Shown: positions 17,323 to 26,506 of the stretch, piece by piece
How the letters are laid out: every line of letters begins with the position of its first letter
Position numbering within the stretch: position 1 is the stretch's first letter
Source: DASUNQ01 sp035536455
GTDB taxonomy: Bacteria > Acidobacteriota > Thermoanaerobaculia > Multivoradales > UBA5704
DNA length: 64,000 bases
Direction: 5' to 3'
Assembly: GCA_035536455.1 (NCBI GenBank)
Contig: DATLOC010000058.1
Span: forward strand, 62,001-126,000
Notes under the pieces: generated by a model
Seen by the model: only the letters and a program-made list of their open reading frames with translations
Database searches by the model: none
Told to the model about the DNA's origin: nothing
Translations under genes and position numbers: made by a program

Positions 17323-18093
17323 GTGCTCGAACTGCTCGTCGGCGCCTACGCCGTGGCCGTCGGCCTCATCGTGGGCAGCTACCTGAACGTCGTCATCCAC
17401 CGCCTACCGCGGGGGATCTCGACCGTCCTGCCGCGCTCCCGCTGTCCGGCCTGCGACGCGCCGATCCGCGCCCGCGACAACCTGCCGGTGGTGAGCTGGC
17501 TCCTGCTCGGCGGCGGCTGCCGGGCCTGCGGCGCCCCGATCTCCCGCCGCTACCCGCTCGTCGAGGGGACGACCGCCCTTCTCTTCGCCGGCTGCGTCGC
17601 CCGCTTCGGGGTGCGGCCGGAAGCCGCCGTCGCCGCCCTCTTCTGCGCGCTGCTGGTGGCGCTGGCGGTGATCGACCTCGAGCACCTCTACCTGCCCGAC
17701 CGCATCACCCTGCCGGGGATCGCCGCCGGCATCGCGGTCCAGCCCTGGATCGACTGGGTGGGCTGGCGCGGGGCGCTCTTCGGCGCCGCCTTGGGCGGCG
17801 GTCTCCTCCTCGCCCTCTACGGTCTCTGGTACCTGCTGCGAGGGGAGGAGGGGCTGGGGCTCGGCGACGTCAAGATGCTGGCGATGCTCGGCGCCTTCCT
17901 GGGCTGGCGGGGAGTCGTCGTGACGCTCTTCTGCGGCTCCCTCGCCGGCGCCGTCGCCGGCCTGATCCTGATCCGCGCCGGCCGCGGCCACACCAAGACC
18001 AAGCTCCCGTTCGGCACCTTCCTCGCCCTCGGCGGGCTGGTAGCACTCTTCGCCGGCGAGCGGCTCCTCGGCGCCTACCTGGGGCTCCTGTGA
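17323..18093 (+). CDS. pilD: Prepilin peptidase / N-methyltransferase
   Basis: 256 residues, GTG start. Integral membrane aspartic protease (family A24) that removes the leader from prepilins and methylates the new N-terminal Phe. The N-terminal domain has VGSYLNVVIHRLPRG and two CxxC zinc pairs (CPACDAP and CRACGAP). The two catalytic aspartates lie in VIDLEHLYLPD and GLGDVKMLAMLGAFLGW. It follows a pilin gene and its stop overlaps the kinase start (GTGA), so peptidase and regulator are co-translated. Confidence 0.93.
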   Translation: MLELLVGAYAVAVGLIVGSYLNVVIHRLPRGISTVLPRSRCPACDAPIRARDNLPVVSWLLLGGGCRACGAPISRRYPLVEGTTALLFAGCVARFGVRPEAAVAALFCALLVALAVIDLEHLYLPDRITLPGIAAGIAVQPWIDWVGWRGALFGAALGGGLLLALYGLWYLLRGEEGLGLGDVKMLAMLGAFLGWRGVVVTLFCGSLAGAVAGLILIRAGRGHTKTKLPFGTFLALGGLVALFAGERLLGAYLGLL

Positions 18094-19817
18094 ACGGCGC
18101 GCGGCAGCGGCGGCGGGGGCTCGGCTTGCGGCGGGAGGTGCTGATCCTCCTGCCGGCGGTGGTCGTCCTCCTCGCGGCGCTGTCGACCTTCACCGTCTTT
18201 GCCTACCGCAGCGCGCTCGCCCTCCTCGCCGAGGAGCGGCGGGAGGAGGCGGCGGAGCTGGCGCGGAGCGTCGCCGCGGCGCTCGGCGGAACGGCGGCGA
18301 CGCCGGGGCCGGGCGCCCTCCGCCGGCTGGCGCCCGGCGCCGCGGCGGTGGCGATCCTCGCCGCCGACGGCGAGGTGCTCGCGGCGGCCGGCGAGCCGCC
18401 CGACGGCGCGGTGGCCGGCGACGCGCCGCTCGGCGGCGGGCGCGTGATGCGCGTCCACCTCCCGGCCGCGGTCCTCGCCGGCAGCGCCCGCGCCGCCCGC
18501 GTGCTGACCGTCGTCGTCCTCGCCGTCAACGGCGCCCTGATCCTCCTCGTCCTCGCCTTCCTCCGCCACCTCCTGGCGCCCTACGACACGCTCCTCGCCC
18601 GCGCCCGCGCGGTCGGCGACCCGGCGGCGGCACCCGAGGGGGACGAGGCGGAGTTCCTGGTGGCGACGTTCGAGCGGGCGCTGGCGGCGATGGCGGGAGC
18701 GGAGGAGCGGAGCGCCGAGGACGACATCGCCACCCTCGAGCGCACCCTCGTCGGCAGCCTGCAGAGCGGCCTCCTGCTGCTCGACGCCGCGGGCGAGGTG
18801 CTGGCGCTCAACGCCGTCGGCGCGCGGCTCCTCGGCGTCGAGCCCCCGGAGCCTGGGCGGCCGCTGGAGGAGGTCCTGACCGGCCGCCCCGAGCTCCTCG
18901 CGCTCCTCACCGAGGCGGTGGCCCACGGCCGCGAGCTGCAGCGGCAGGAGGTCACCCTGCGCCGCGCCGACGGCGCCCTCACCCTCGGCCTCTCGGTGCA
19001 TCCGCTGCGGCGCGGCGACGGCGCGGCGCGCGGCTTCCTCGTCCTCTTCGCCGACCTGACCGAGGCGCGGCGGCAGGCCGACCAGAGCCGCCTGGCCGAG
19101 AGCCTCACCCGCCTGGGCGAGATGGCCGGCGGCGTGGCGCACGAGCTGCGCAACAGCCTGGCGACCCTGCGCGGCTACCTGACGCTGATCGAGCGCCGCC
19201 CCGACGAGCAGGCGGTCGCCGACTTCCTGGGCGAGATCCGGCGTGAGACCGACCACCTGGAACGGGTGCTCGAGGACTTCCTCGCCTTCGCCCGCCCGGG
19301 CACGGCGCGGATCGAGGAGATCTCGCTGCCGGCCCTCCTGCGGCGCGCCGCGGCGGACCCGGCACTCGACGGCGTGGCGGTGGAGCTCGCCGGGGCCGAG
19401 GCGGAGGAGCCGCGCCTCGCCGGCGACCCGCAGCTCCTCGAGCGGGCGCTGCGCAACCTGCTGCGCAACGCCGCCCAGGCTGAGCGCGAGGCGGGGCGGA
19501 GCGGCCCGGTGCGGGCGGCGCTGGAGCGCACGGCGGAAGGGGTCGAGCTGACGATCGAGGACCGCGGCCCGGGCGTGCCGCCGGCGGTGCGCGAGCGGCT
19601 CTTCCACCCCTTCGTCACCGGCCGCGCCGGCGGCGTCGGCCTGGGGCTGGCGCTGGCGCACCGCATCGTCGTCCTGCACGGCGGCTCGATCCACCTCGAG
19701 GACCGCCCCGGCGGCGGCACGCGGGCGCGTGTCGCCTTCCCCCACGCTCACGACACAAACGTTACTGACGGTAGCAGGACGGCCCAGCCGCTACCTCCTG
19801 CCGCGCGCCCCGCCTGA
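18090..19817 (+). CDS. Membrane sensor histidine kinase, NtrB/PilS-like with PAS domain
   Basis: 575 residues from GTG overlapping the pilD stop. Two hydrophobic segments (about residues 18-40 and 131-155) flank a periplasmic sensor. A PAS-like domain follows (GSLQSGLLLLDAAGEVLALNAVG). The H-box is GEMAGGVAHELRNSLATLRG, the N-box NLLRNAAQAER, and the G-boxes DRGPGVPPA and GGVGLGLALAHRIV. HELRN is the NtrB/HisKA type. It probably phosphorylates the NtrC-type regulator at 27256, as PilS does PilR, and so controls the three sigma-54 pilin promoters here. The signal is unknown. Confidence 0.88.
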   Translation: MNGARQRRRGLGLRREVLILLPAVVVLLAALSTFTVFAYRSALALLAEERREEAAELARSVAAALGGTAATPGPGALRRLAPGAAAVAILAADGEVLAAAGEPPDGAVAGDAPLGGGRVMRVHLPAAVLAGSARAARVLTVVVLAVNGALILLVLAFLRHLLAPYDTLLARARAVGDPAAAPEGDEAEFLVATFERALAAMAGAEERSAEDDIATLERTLVGSLQSGLLLLDAAGEVLALNAVGARLLGVEPPEPGRPLEEVLTGRPELLALLTEAVAHGRELQRQEVTLRRADGALTLGLSVHPLRRGDGAARGFLVLFADLTEARRQADQSRLAESLTRLGEMAGGVAHELRNSLATLRGYLTLIERRPDEQAVADFLGEIRRETDHLERVLEDFLAFARPGTARIEEISLPALLRRAAADPALDGVAVELAGAEAEEPRLAGDPQLLERALRNLLRNAAQAEREAGRSGPVRAALERTAEGVELTIEDRGPGVPPAVRERLFHPFVTGRAGGVGLGLALAHRIVVLHGGSIHLEDRPGGGTRARVAFPHAHDTNVTDGSRTAQPLPPAARPA

Positions 19818-19874
19818 GGCGGGAACTCCCATTCGCGCAACGCTTTACAGCGTTCGGGCCGGCGTCCGCGCGAG

Positions 19875-19890
19875 TGGCACCCCCCTTGCT
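19875..19890 (+). promoter_or_regulatory. Sigma-54 promoter before pilV-Y1 operon
   Basis: TGGCAC, CCCCC, TTGCT: a consensus -24/-12 element with GG and GC 10 nt apart. It is 60 bp before the PilV start at 19951. Confidence 0.85.
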
Positions 19891-19950
19891 CCCGGCCTCT
19901 GCGAAGTCCACGAGCAGTGTGCGCCGGCGCGCCGGCGCGGGAGGCCCAGC

Positions 19951-20448
19951 ATGGGCAACGGCAACCGGAGCAACGCCGGCTTCTCGGTCATCGAGGTGCT
20001 GATCGCGGCGGGGATCTTCCTCATCATCGCGGTGGGGCTCCTGCCCCTCTTCGTCGCGTCGATCCGCAACAACCTCTCCGGCCGCGAAGCGACCGACGTC
20101 AGCAACATGGGCAAGTCGCGCCTCGAGGAGTACTTCCAGCTCCCCTTCAACAGCGCCCGACTCGACGTGCCGGACGGCCAGACCCAGCTCGTCGTCAGCG
20201 ACAGCTACAACTTCGCCGCCCATACTTGGACCACCACGCCGCCGAGCGGCGACTACGCGATCTGGCGGCGCAGCACCCGCGTGCGCCTCTTCGGCATCAA
20301 CGACCTCGACGAGCCGCTCGACGGCGACACCGATCCGAGCTACGTGCACCTGAAGGAGATCCGGGTCGAGGTGGCGGGCAACCGCTCGCCGGGCAACCCG
20401 CTGGGCGGCAGGAGCGAGCTGGTGCTCCAGATGCTCAAGGCCAAGTGA
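19951..20448 (+). CDS. pilV: PilV-like minor pilin
   Basis: 165 residues from ATG at 19951 (GGGAGGC upstream). Prepilin signature NAGFSVIEVLIAAGIFLIIAVG, with the +5 Glu, then LLPLFVASIRNNLSGREATD, which is typical of PilV/GspI-like proteins. First gene of a tight operon of minor pilins and PilY1 under a sigma-54 promoter. Minor pilins prime pilus assembly and carry PilY1 to the tip. Its stop overlaps the PilW start. Confidence 0.85.
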   Translation: MGNGNRSNAGFSVIEVLIAAGIFLIIAVGLLPLFVASIRNNLSGREATDVSNMGKSRLEEYFQLPFNSARLDVPDGQTQLVVSDSYNFAAHTWTTTPPSGDYAIWRRSTRVRLFGINDLDEPLDGDTDPSYVHLKEIRVEVAGNRSPGNPLGGRSELVLQMLKAK

Positions 20449-21671
20449 TGGAGCGTTCTATGCGTCGCCAAGCCGGCTTCACCCTGGTCGAGCTGCTGGT
20501 CAGCCTCGGCGTCACCGTCATCCTCCTGCTCGGCGTCCTCGCCCTCTTCGACTTCAACAACCGCATCGCGCGCGTGCAGACCCACGTCGCCGACATGCAG
20601 CAGTCGCTGCGCGTCGCCCAGTACGACATGGTGCGATTGGTGCGCATGGCCGGGCGCGGCGGCCTGCCGGCGAGCGAGCCAGCCGGCCTGGCGCCGCGGC
20701 ACCTGCCGACCGGCGTGGCGGTCTCAGTCCGCGACGACGTGCCGCCGGCGACCTTCATGCTCCCCGCGCAGCCGGCGACGCGGATCCTCGAAGGCACCGA
20801 CGTCCTGACCGTGCGCGGGGTCATCAGCGCGCCGCTCTACCAGATCAACACCACCGACGCCGGCGCCTTCACGCTCACCCCCGATCCCCAGAACCCCACC
20901 GACGGGACCCTGATCATCCAGGACCACAGCCCGACCGGCGTGCCGCAGACGCTGCAGCCGCTCAAGGACGCGCTCGACGCCAACCGCCCCGAGGCGCTGC
21001 TGCTGGTCAGCCCGCTCGACGACGCCAATTTCGCGGTCGTCGAGCTGGTCCCCGCCGGCAGCTCGGTGGCGGACGGCCAGGCCACCCTCAACTTCCGCGT
21101 CACCGGCAGCGCCGAGTCGAACGCGATGGGGCTGCTGTCGAGCGGCGGCCGCTTCCCGCCGAACCTGCGCGTCGCCTACGCCGGCATCCTCGAGGAGTAC
21201 CGCTTCTACGTCCGCGAGGAGCACGTGGAGCCGGCGAACCTGGCGAGCGACCTGGCGCCGAAGCTGTCGCGCGCCCGCTTCCTGCCCGGGACCGAGATCG
21301 TCTACGCCGGCGACAACGCCAACGCCGCGGTCGACGTCGCCGACAACATCATGGACTTGCAGGTGGCCCTCGGCGTCGACCTCGACAACAACGGTCTGAT
21401 CGAGGACCTCGGCACCGCCGCCGACGAGTGGCTCTTCAACCACGAGGACGACATGGACAACCCGGCGAAGTGGCAGGTCAACCCGGCGCGCCTCCACTAC
21501 GTCCGCGTCGCCACCCTGGTCCAGACCGACCGCCGCGACCCGCAGCACCAGGGGCCGCTGCTGGTGCGCCTCGAGAACCGCGCCTACGACCCCACCTTCA
21601 ACACCCGCGAGTCGCGAATGTACCGCCGCCGCACGCTGCAGACCGTCGTCGACCTGCGCAACGTGGCCTGA
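20448..21671 (+). CDS. pilW: PilW-like minor pilin
   Basis: 407 residues; ATG at 20448 shares its A with the pilV TGA. Prepilin motif RQAGFTLVELLVSLGVTVIL and the PilW-type helix FDFNNRIARVQTHVADMQQSLRVAQYDMVRLVRMAGRGG. It is longer than the usual PilW because of an inserted beta-rich region. It is part of the minor-pilin complex that initiates pili. No signs of damage. Confidence 0.85.
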   Translation: MERSMRRQAGFTLVELLVSLGVTVILLLGVLALFDFNNRIARVQTHVADMQQSLRVAQYDMVRLVRMAGRGGLPASEPAGLAPRHLPTGVAVSVRDDVPPATFMLPAQPATRILEGTDVLTVRGVISAPLYQINTTDAGAFTLTPDPQNPTDGTLIIQDHSPTGVPQTLQPLKDALDANRPEALLLVSPLDDANFAVVELVPAGSSVADGQATLNFRVTGSAESNAMGLLSSGGRFPPNLRVAYAGILEEYRFYVREEHVEPANLASDLAPKLSRARFLPGTEIVYAGDNANAAVDVADNIMDLQVALGVDLDNNGLIEDLGTAADEWLFNHEDDMDNPAKWQVNPARLHYVRVATLVQTDRRDPQHQGPLLVRLENRAYDPTFNTRESRMYRRRTLQTVVDLRNVA

Positions 21672-21685
21672 CCCGGAGACCAGCG

Positions 21686-22273
21686 ATGAAGCCCAACGAC
21701 GCGCATGCCGCCTCGCAGCACACGCACCGCATGGGAGAGCGGGGGAGCGCCTACGTGGCGGTGCTCGTGGTCCTCGTGGTCTTGACCATCTTCGGCCTGG
21801 CTCTCGCGCTGATCACCCAGACCGAGATGCTGGTGGGGAGCAACGAGAAGACGATCAGCCGGGTCTTCTACGTCGCCGACTCGGGCATCGAGATCGCCAC
21901 CGCCCGCGTCCTGGTGACCGCCGACCACCGCGCCCGCGTCTACACCATGACCGACAGCGGCGGGCTGCTTACCGGCAAGGTGAAGCTCGGCACCCGCGTC
22001 GACGTCTCGCCCTTCTACCCGATCTTCGACGCCCCCTGCAATCTCTGCGAGATCAACAACGCCGGCGCCTACAACGAGCGCGCTTTCCGCAAGATCATCC
22101 ACGCCGTGACCGTCGACGCCGCGCGCTTCGCCGCGCTCCAGGACGGCAGCAACGAGACGCCGGTGGCGCAGAAGACGCTGAGCGCGATGATCGAGATCCA
22201 GCCCTGGCGCGCCTCGCCGGAGGCCTACTCGGCGGTGCAGAACCAGGCCGAGCTCGATCGCATCAGGTTCTGA
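21686..22273 (+). CDS. pilX: PilX-like minor pilin
   Basis: 195 residues. After an unusually long N-terminal leader comes GERGSAYVAVLVVLVVLTIFGLAL, a PilX_N-type hydrophobic helix preceded by Gly, then ALITQTEMLVGSNEKTISRVFYVADSGIEIATA, where the AFYAAEAG-like motif of PilX/GspK is visible as VFYVADSG. It lies between pilW and pilY1, as in classical minor-pilin operons. It lacks the +5 Glu of other pilins, as expected of GspK/PilX. Confidence 0.8.
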   Translation: MKPNDAHAASQHTHRMGERGSAYVAVLVVLVVLTIFGLALALITQTEMLVGSNEKTISRVFYVADSGIEIATARVLVTADHRARVYTMTDSGGLLTGKVKLGTRVDVSPFYPIFDAPCNLCEINNAGAYNERAFRKIIHAVTVDAARFAALQDGSNETPVAQKTLSAMIEIQPWRASPEAYSAVQNQAELDRIRF

Positions 22274-22298
22274 TCGCCGCCGCCGGAGGAGTCCCGAA

Positions 22299-25200
22299 AT
22301 GCGCACCCGCCGCTCCCAGCTCCCGCTCCGCGCCGCCCTCGCCGGCGTCGCCGCCGCCGCCCTGCTCGCCGGCTACGCGGCCGGCGACGACACGCTGCTC
22401 TTCAAGATCCAGTCGGGCAAGCCCTACGTCTACTTCGTCATCGACACCTCGACGTCGATGAACCTGGCGCCCAACGACACCTGGGTGCACGCCAGCGGCG
22501 ACGGCGTCTCCTCCAAGTTCCTGCAGGTCAAGCAGGCGTTGCTCCAGGTGCTGACTGAGACCCACCAGGAGAACGGCGACACCATCCATTTCGGGCTGGC
22601 GACCTACAACCAGGACCAGCTCCTCGTGCGCGGCAAGCACTGGCTCTACCGCGTGCAGTCGGCGTCGGCGCAGTCCACCGCCCTCAACTACCCGCGCCGC
22701 GGCAGCTTCGTCACCTTCGGCACCCACTTCGAGACGGCCACGCCGGGTGTGGCGGGGACCTGCGTCGCTCCGCTCAACGCCGGCACCAGCGCCGAGCTCG
22801 ACAAGATCGACCGCTTCGCCAAGCTCTCGCCGACCGACCCCGACGGCGACGGCGTCCTGACCTACGCGCCGACGACGCTCTGGCTGAAGAAGGGGGCCAA
22901 TACCTACAGGCTCACCGTCAGCCACGAGGCGGGCGCCTTCGGACCGGGCGTCCTGCAGGTCCGCTTCGCGACCGACAGGGCGACGTTGTGCACGCCCTCG
23001 CCGGTCTTGACGGAGCACGAGGAGGTCGTCTCGACCCTCGACTACTCGACCGAGTTCCTGATGTCCGACGAGCTGACGAACAACAGCGCCCAGTTCGCCG
23101 ACTGCGAGCAAGGCGGCGGTGGGGGTGGTGGGGGCGGTGGAGGCGGCGGCGGGGGGGGCGGCGGCGGCAACGCCGAGAACAAGGAGGAGCAGAGCCGCGG
23201 CATGGGCTGGGCCTGGCAGGACGTCCAGGCGACCGGCACCTGCGGCCCGACCGACAAGCCCTTCTCGGGTCAGGGCTGGGAGAGCAACTACGACTCAGTG
23301 CCGACCCGCAGCGGAGCGGGCTTCGACGGGATCGGCGACAACGACCCGCGGGTGCCGGGCAGCCCGTACAAGATCAAGCAGGACACCGTGCTCGACCCCG
23401 CGATCGTCCTCGACCGCGGCGACATGATCCCGCTGCACTGGGACCTCACCAACCGCGAGGACTTCGCGCGCCGCCTGGCCCCGAACTGGGCCGACGGAGC
23501 GCCGCTCTCCGAGATGGAGTTCCGCGCCGCGGCCTACTTCGAGAACGCGCCGCGCAGCGACGGCTTCTTCCATCTCAAGGACGCCGACCGGCGACCGCTC
23601 GTCCCCTTCGGCGCCAGCCCGCTCAACAAGGCGATCGTCGACTTCCGCTGCTGGTACATCGGCAGCGAGGACCAGAAGTGCAAGTCGAGCTTCCAGCCCT
23701 TCGGCAGCGGCTGGGACGACGTGGCGGTGGTCAAGGACTTCGCCGAGTGGGGGTGCCGCCGGCCGTTCCTCATCATCATCGGCGACGGCGAGGCGCACGG
23801 CGACTCGAACGACGCCACCTCGGCGATCGCCAGCCTGCGGCAGACGCGGGTCAAGACCTGGGCGATCGACTTCGGCGGCACCTGCCCGCCCAACTCGACC
23901 TACCACAGCCTCACCCAGGCCGGGAACGGCGAGTGCCTGACGCCGCAGACCTACGGCGAGCTGGTCGACGCCCTGCGCAAGATCATCGGCACGATCCAGC
24001 AGGCCACCAAGGCGTTCGCCTCGGCGGCCGTCCCCACGGTCCAGGCCGACGTCGAGGAGAAGGTCTTCCTGAGCAACTTCAACCCGCTCGCGCCGCTCGC
24101 CCGGGTGCCCAATCAGCCCCCCGAGCCGCAGCCGGTCTGGATGGGGCGCATGACCGCCTTCCTGAAGCCGGTGCCGCTGACCGTCGAGGGCACGCCGGAC
24201 GTCACCGCGGTCTGCAACAGCGACGAGGAGGTGGGCTGCTTCCTCTGGGACGCCGGCCAGGAGCTGCTGGAGCAGACGCCGCTCAACCCCAACGACTCGC
24301 CGCTCGGCCCCGGCCCCGAGGACCGCCGCGTCTACTACTCGCGGTTGACCGCCAACGGCAACTGGCCGCAGACGCGGGTGGACTTCGCGGCGCTCCCGTA
24401 CTCGCCCGCGAGCCAGGCGCAGCGGTTCGACCTCTACCGCGCCATGGGGCTGAGCTTCCAGCCGGTGGAAGTCGACGCCACGACCAACCAGACCGCGCAG
24501 GCCACGACCGTAGAGGTGATGCGCGAGGCGCTGGCGCGCAAGGCCGCCGACTTGGAGGAGACCCCGACCGACACCTCCGACGACGTGCCGTTCGTCCTCG
24601 GCGACATCTTCCACTCCAACCCGGTGGTGACCGGCGGGCCGAGCAACTCGCTGTTCTTCGCCAACAACGTCGACGGCTACCGCGAGTTCGCCGAGAAACA
24701 CCGCTTCCGGCGCAAGATGCTCATCGTCGGCGCCAACGACGGGCTGCTGCACGTCTTCGACGCCGGCGTCTTTCGCGACAAGGACGACGACGGCGTGGCC
24801 GACACCAGCCCGCTCCTGGCCGCCAGCCTGCGCGAGGGCTTCGACAACGGCACCGGGCGGGAGCTCTTCGCCTTCGCGCCGCGCGCCACGCTGCGCCCCC
24901 TCAAGGACCTCTACGCCGGCACCGGCACCAACCGCACCTGGACGGTGGACGGCACCGTGGCCGCCGCCGACGTGCGCATCGACCCGCTGTTCGTCGGGGT
25001 GCCCGACCCCGACGACCCGGACACCCCCGGCGGGCCGGAGTGGCGGACGGTGCTGATCGGCGGCATGCGCGAGGGGGGGAGCGGCTACTACGCGCTCGAC
25101 ATCACCCAGCCCGACACCGTCCGCGACGACGACGACCGCCTGCCGGAGGTGGCCGACGGCTCGTACGTGCCGAACTGCTTCGCCGGCGGCCCGCAGTGCG

Positions 25201-26504
25201 GGCCGGTCAAGTTTCCGGTCCAGCTCTGGGAGTTCACCGACAGCGTCTACGACGCCGCGGCCGGCGTACCCCGCCGGCTCGACGAGGACGGCAACGGCAG
25301 GAGCGACATGGCCCAGACCTGGTCGATCCCCAACATCGGCCGCATCCGGGTCCTGGAGAGCAACGACCCGGTGGACAAGTACGTGGCGGTCTTCGGCGGC
25401 GGGTTCGAGTCCACCAACCTCGCCGGCAACTGGCTCTACATCGTGGACATCGAGACCGGCCAGGCGATCTACAAGCAGAGCGTCGACGGCTCCGTGCCGG
25501 CGGAGCCGGCGGCGGTGGACACCGACCAGGACGGCTACCTCGACCGCATCTACCTCGGCACCAACACGGGGCTGATGTACCGGGTCGACCTACGCGGACC
25601 GGCCGGCGAGCTGCCCGAGCTGGCGCCGGTCGTGCTGGACGAGGCGCAGGATCTGCCGCCGGGCCTCGGGCCGGTGACGGTGCAGCGCATCCTGCCGGCC
25701 GACCTCCGCTTCGCGCCGCGGGTCATCTTCAGGGCGCAGCAGGACGCCGCCACCCCGGCCGTGCCGCCGCGGGCGATCTTCTACCGCCCCTCGGTCATGT
25801 TCATCGCGCGGCGCAACGAGTACGCCCTGGCCTTCGGCGTCGGCCAGCGCAACGACCTGTGGAGCGCCGAGGGGCAGACCGGGCGGTTCTACGTCGTGCG
25901 CGACGACATCCGCGTCGACGACAAGACGACCTTCTACACCGAGGCCGACCTGACCCAGATCGACCCGGCGGCGGCGTCCACCAACACCGACTTCATCACC
26001 GACCCCGGCGTCGCCGGCAAGGGGTGGTTCCTGCCCTTGCGCGCCGACGAGAAGCTTATCACCAACCCGTTCGCGCTCTCCGGGGTGCTGGTCTTCACCG
26101 TCTTCGATCCCGACGTGCTGATTACCCCCGGCCAGGGGCAGGAGGAGCCCACCTGCCGCCGCACCGGCAACAGCCGCATCTTCGCGGTCAACGCCACCAA
26201 CGGCAACGGCCTGCTCTACGACACGAACCTCCTGCCGACGCGCTTCACCGTCATCCAGGACTTCGTCACCGAGCCCTACATCGAGCAGGGGCAGGCGGCG
26301 ACGGCGCCCGGCGAGGAAGCGACCTACGGCCGGCTCGCGCCGCACCTCAACAAGGTGATGGAGGAGCTGCAGAAGCTCTTCCCCTCGAACTGCAAGTTCG
26401 CCAACTACCGGCACGACGTCAAGACGCTGGCCTCCGACACCGGCATCATCCACATCGCGCCGGTGCCGATCTGCATCATCGAGAAGAACTGGAAGGAGTT
26501 CTGA
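22299..26504 (+). CDS. pilY1: PilY1-like pilus tip adhesin/assembly protein
   Basis: 1401 residues with a signal peptide. A von Willebrand A domain starts near residue 45 (VYFVIDTSTSMN carries the DxSxS MIDAS site). The C-terminal half matches the PilC/PilY1 beta-propeller: GDIFHSNPVVTGGPSN, RKMLIVGANDGLLHVFDAG, TVLIGGMREGGSGYYALDIT, and DTDQDGYLDRIYLGTNTGLMYRVDL with an EF-like calcium loop. PilY1 sits at the pilus tip, aids extension, and mediates adhesion. A run of about 19 glycines (from base 23112) separates VWA subregions; its 8-G homopolymer could slip. Confidence 0.9.
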   Translation: MRTRRSQLPLRAALAGVAAAALLAGYAAGDDTLLFKIQSGKPYVYFVIDTSTSMNLAPNDTWVHASGDGVSSKFLQVKQALLQVLTETHQENGDTIHFGLATYNQDQLLVRGKHWLYRVQSASAQSTALNYPRRGSFVTFGTHFETATPGVAGTCVAPLNAGTSAELDKIDRFAKLSPTDPDGDGVLTYAPTTLWLKKGANTYRLTVSHEAGAFGPGVLQVRFATDRATLCTPSPVLTEHEEVVSTLDYSTEFLMSDELTNNSAQFADCEQGGGGGGGGGGGGGGGGGGGNAENKEEQSRGMGWAWQDVQATGTCGPTDKPFSGQGWESNYDSVPTRSGAGFDGIGDNDPRVPGSPYKIKQDTVLDPAIVLDRGDMIPLHWDLTNREDFARRLAPNWADGAPLSEMEFRAAAYFENAPRSDGFFHLKDADRRPLVPFGASPLNKAIVDFRCWYIGSEDQKCKSSFQPFGSGWDDVAVVKDFAEWGCRRPFLIIIGDGEAHGDSNDATSAIASLRQTRVKTWAIDFGGTCPPNSTYHSLTQAGNGECLTPQTYGELVDALRKIIGTIQQATKAFASAAVPTVQADVEEKVFLSNFNPLAPLARVPNQPPEPQPVWMGRMTAFLKPVPLTVEGTPDVTAVCNSDEEVGCFLWDAGQELLEQTPLNPNDSPLGPGPEDRRVYYSRLTANGNWPQTRVDFAALPYSPASQAQRFDLYRAMGLSFQPVEVDATTNQTAQATTVEVMREALARKAADLEETPTDTSDDVPFVLGDIFHSNPVVTGGPSNSLFFANNVDGYREFAEKHRFRRKMLIVGANDGLLHVFDAGVFRDKDDDGVADTSPLLAASLREGFDNGTGRELFAFAPRATLRPLKDLYAGTGTNRTWTVDGTVAAADVRIDPLFVGVPDPDDPDTPGGPEWRTVLIGGMREGGSGYYALDITQPDTVRDDDDRLPEVADGSYVPNCFAGGPQCGPVKFPVQLWEFTDSVYDAAAGVPRRLDEDGNGRSDMAQTWSIPNIGRIRVLESNDPVDKYVAVFGGGFESTNLAGNWLYIVDIETGQAIYKQSVDGSVPAEPAAVDTDQDGYLDRIYLGTNTGLMYRVDLRGPAGELPELAPVVLDEAQDLPPGLGPVTVQRILPADLRFAPRVIFRAQQDAATPAVPPRAIFYRPSVMFIARRNEYALAFGVGQRNDLWSAEGQTGRFYVVRDDIRVDDKTTFYTEADLTQIDPAAASTNTDFITDPGVAGKGWFLPLRADEKLITNPFALSGVLVFTVFDPDVLITPGQGQEEPTCRRTGNSRIFAVNATNGNGLLYDTNLLPTRFTVIQDFVTEPYIEQGQAATAPGEEATYGRLAPHLNKVMEELQKLFPSNCKFANYRHDVKTLASDTGIIHIAPVPICIIEKNWKEF

Positions 26505-26506
26505 GC

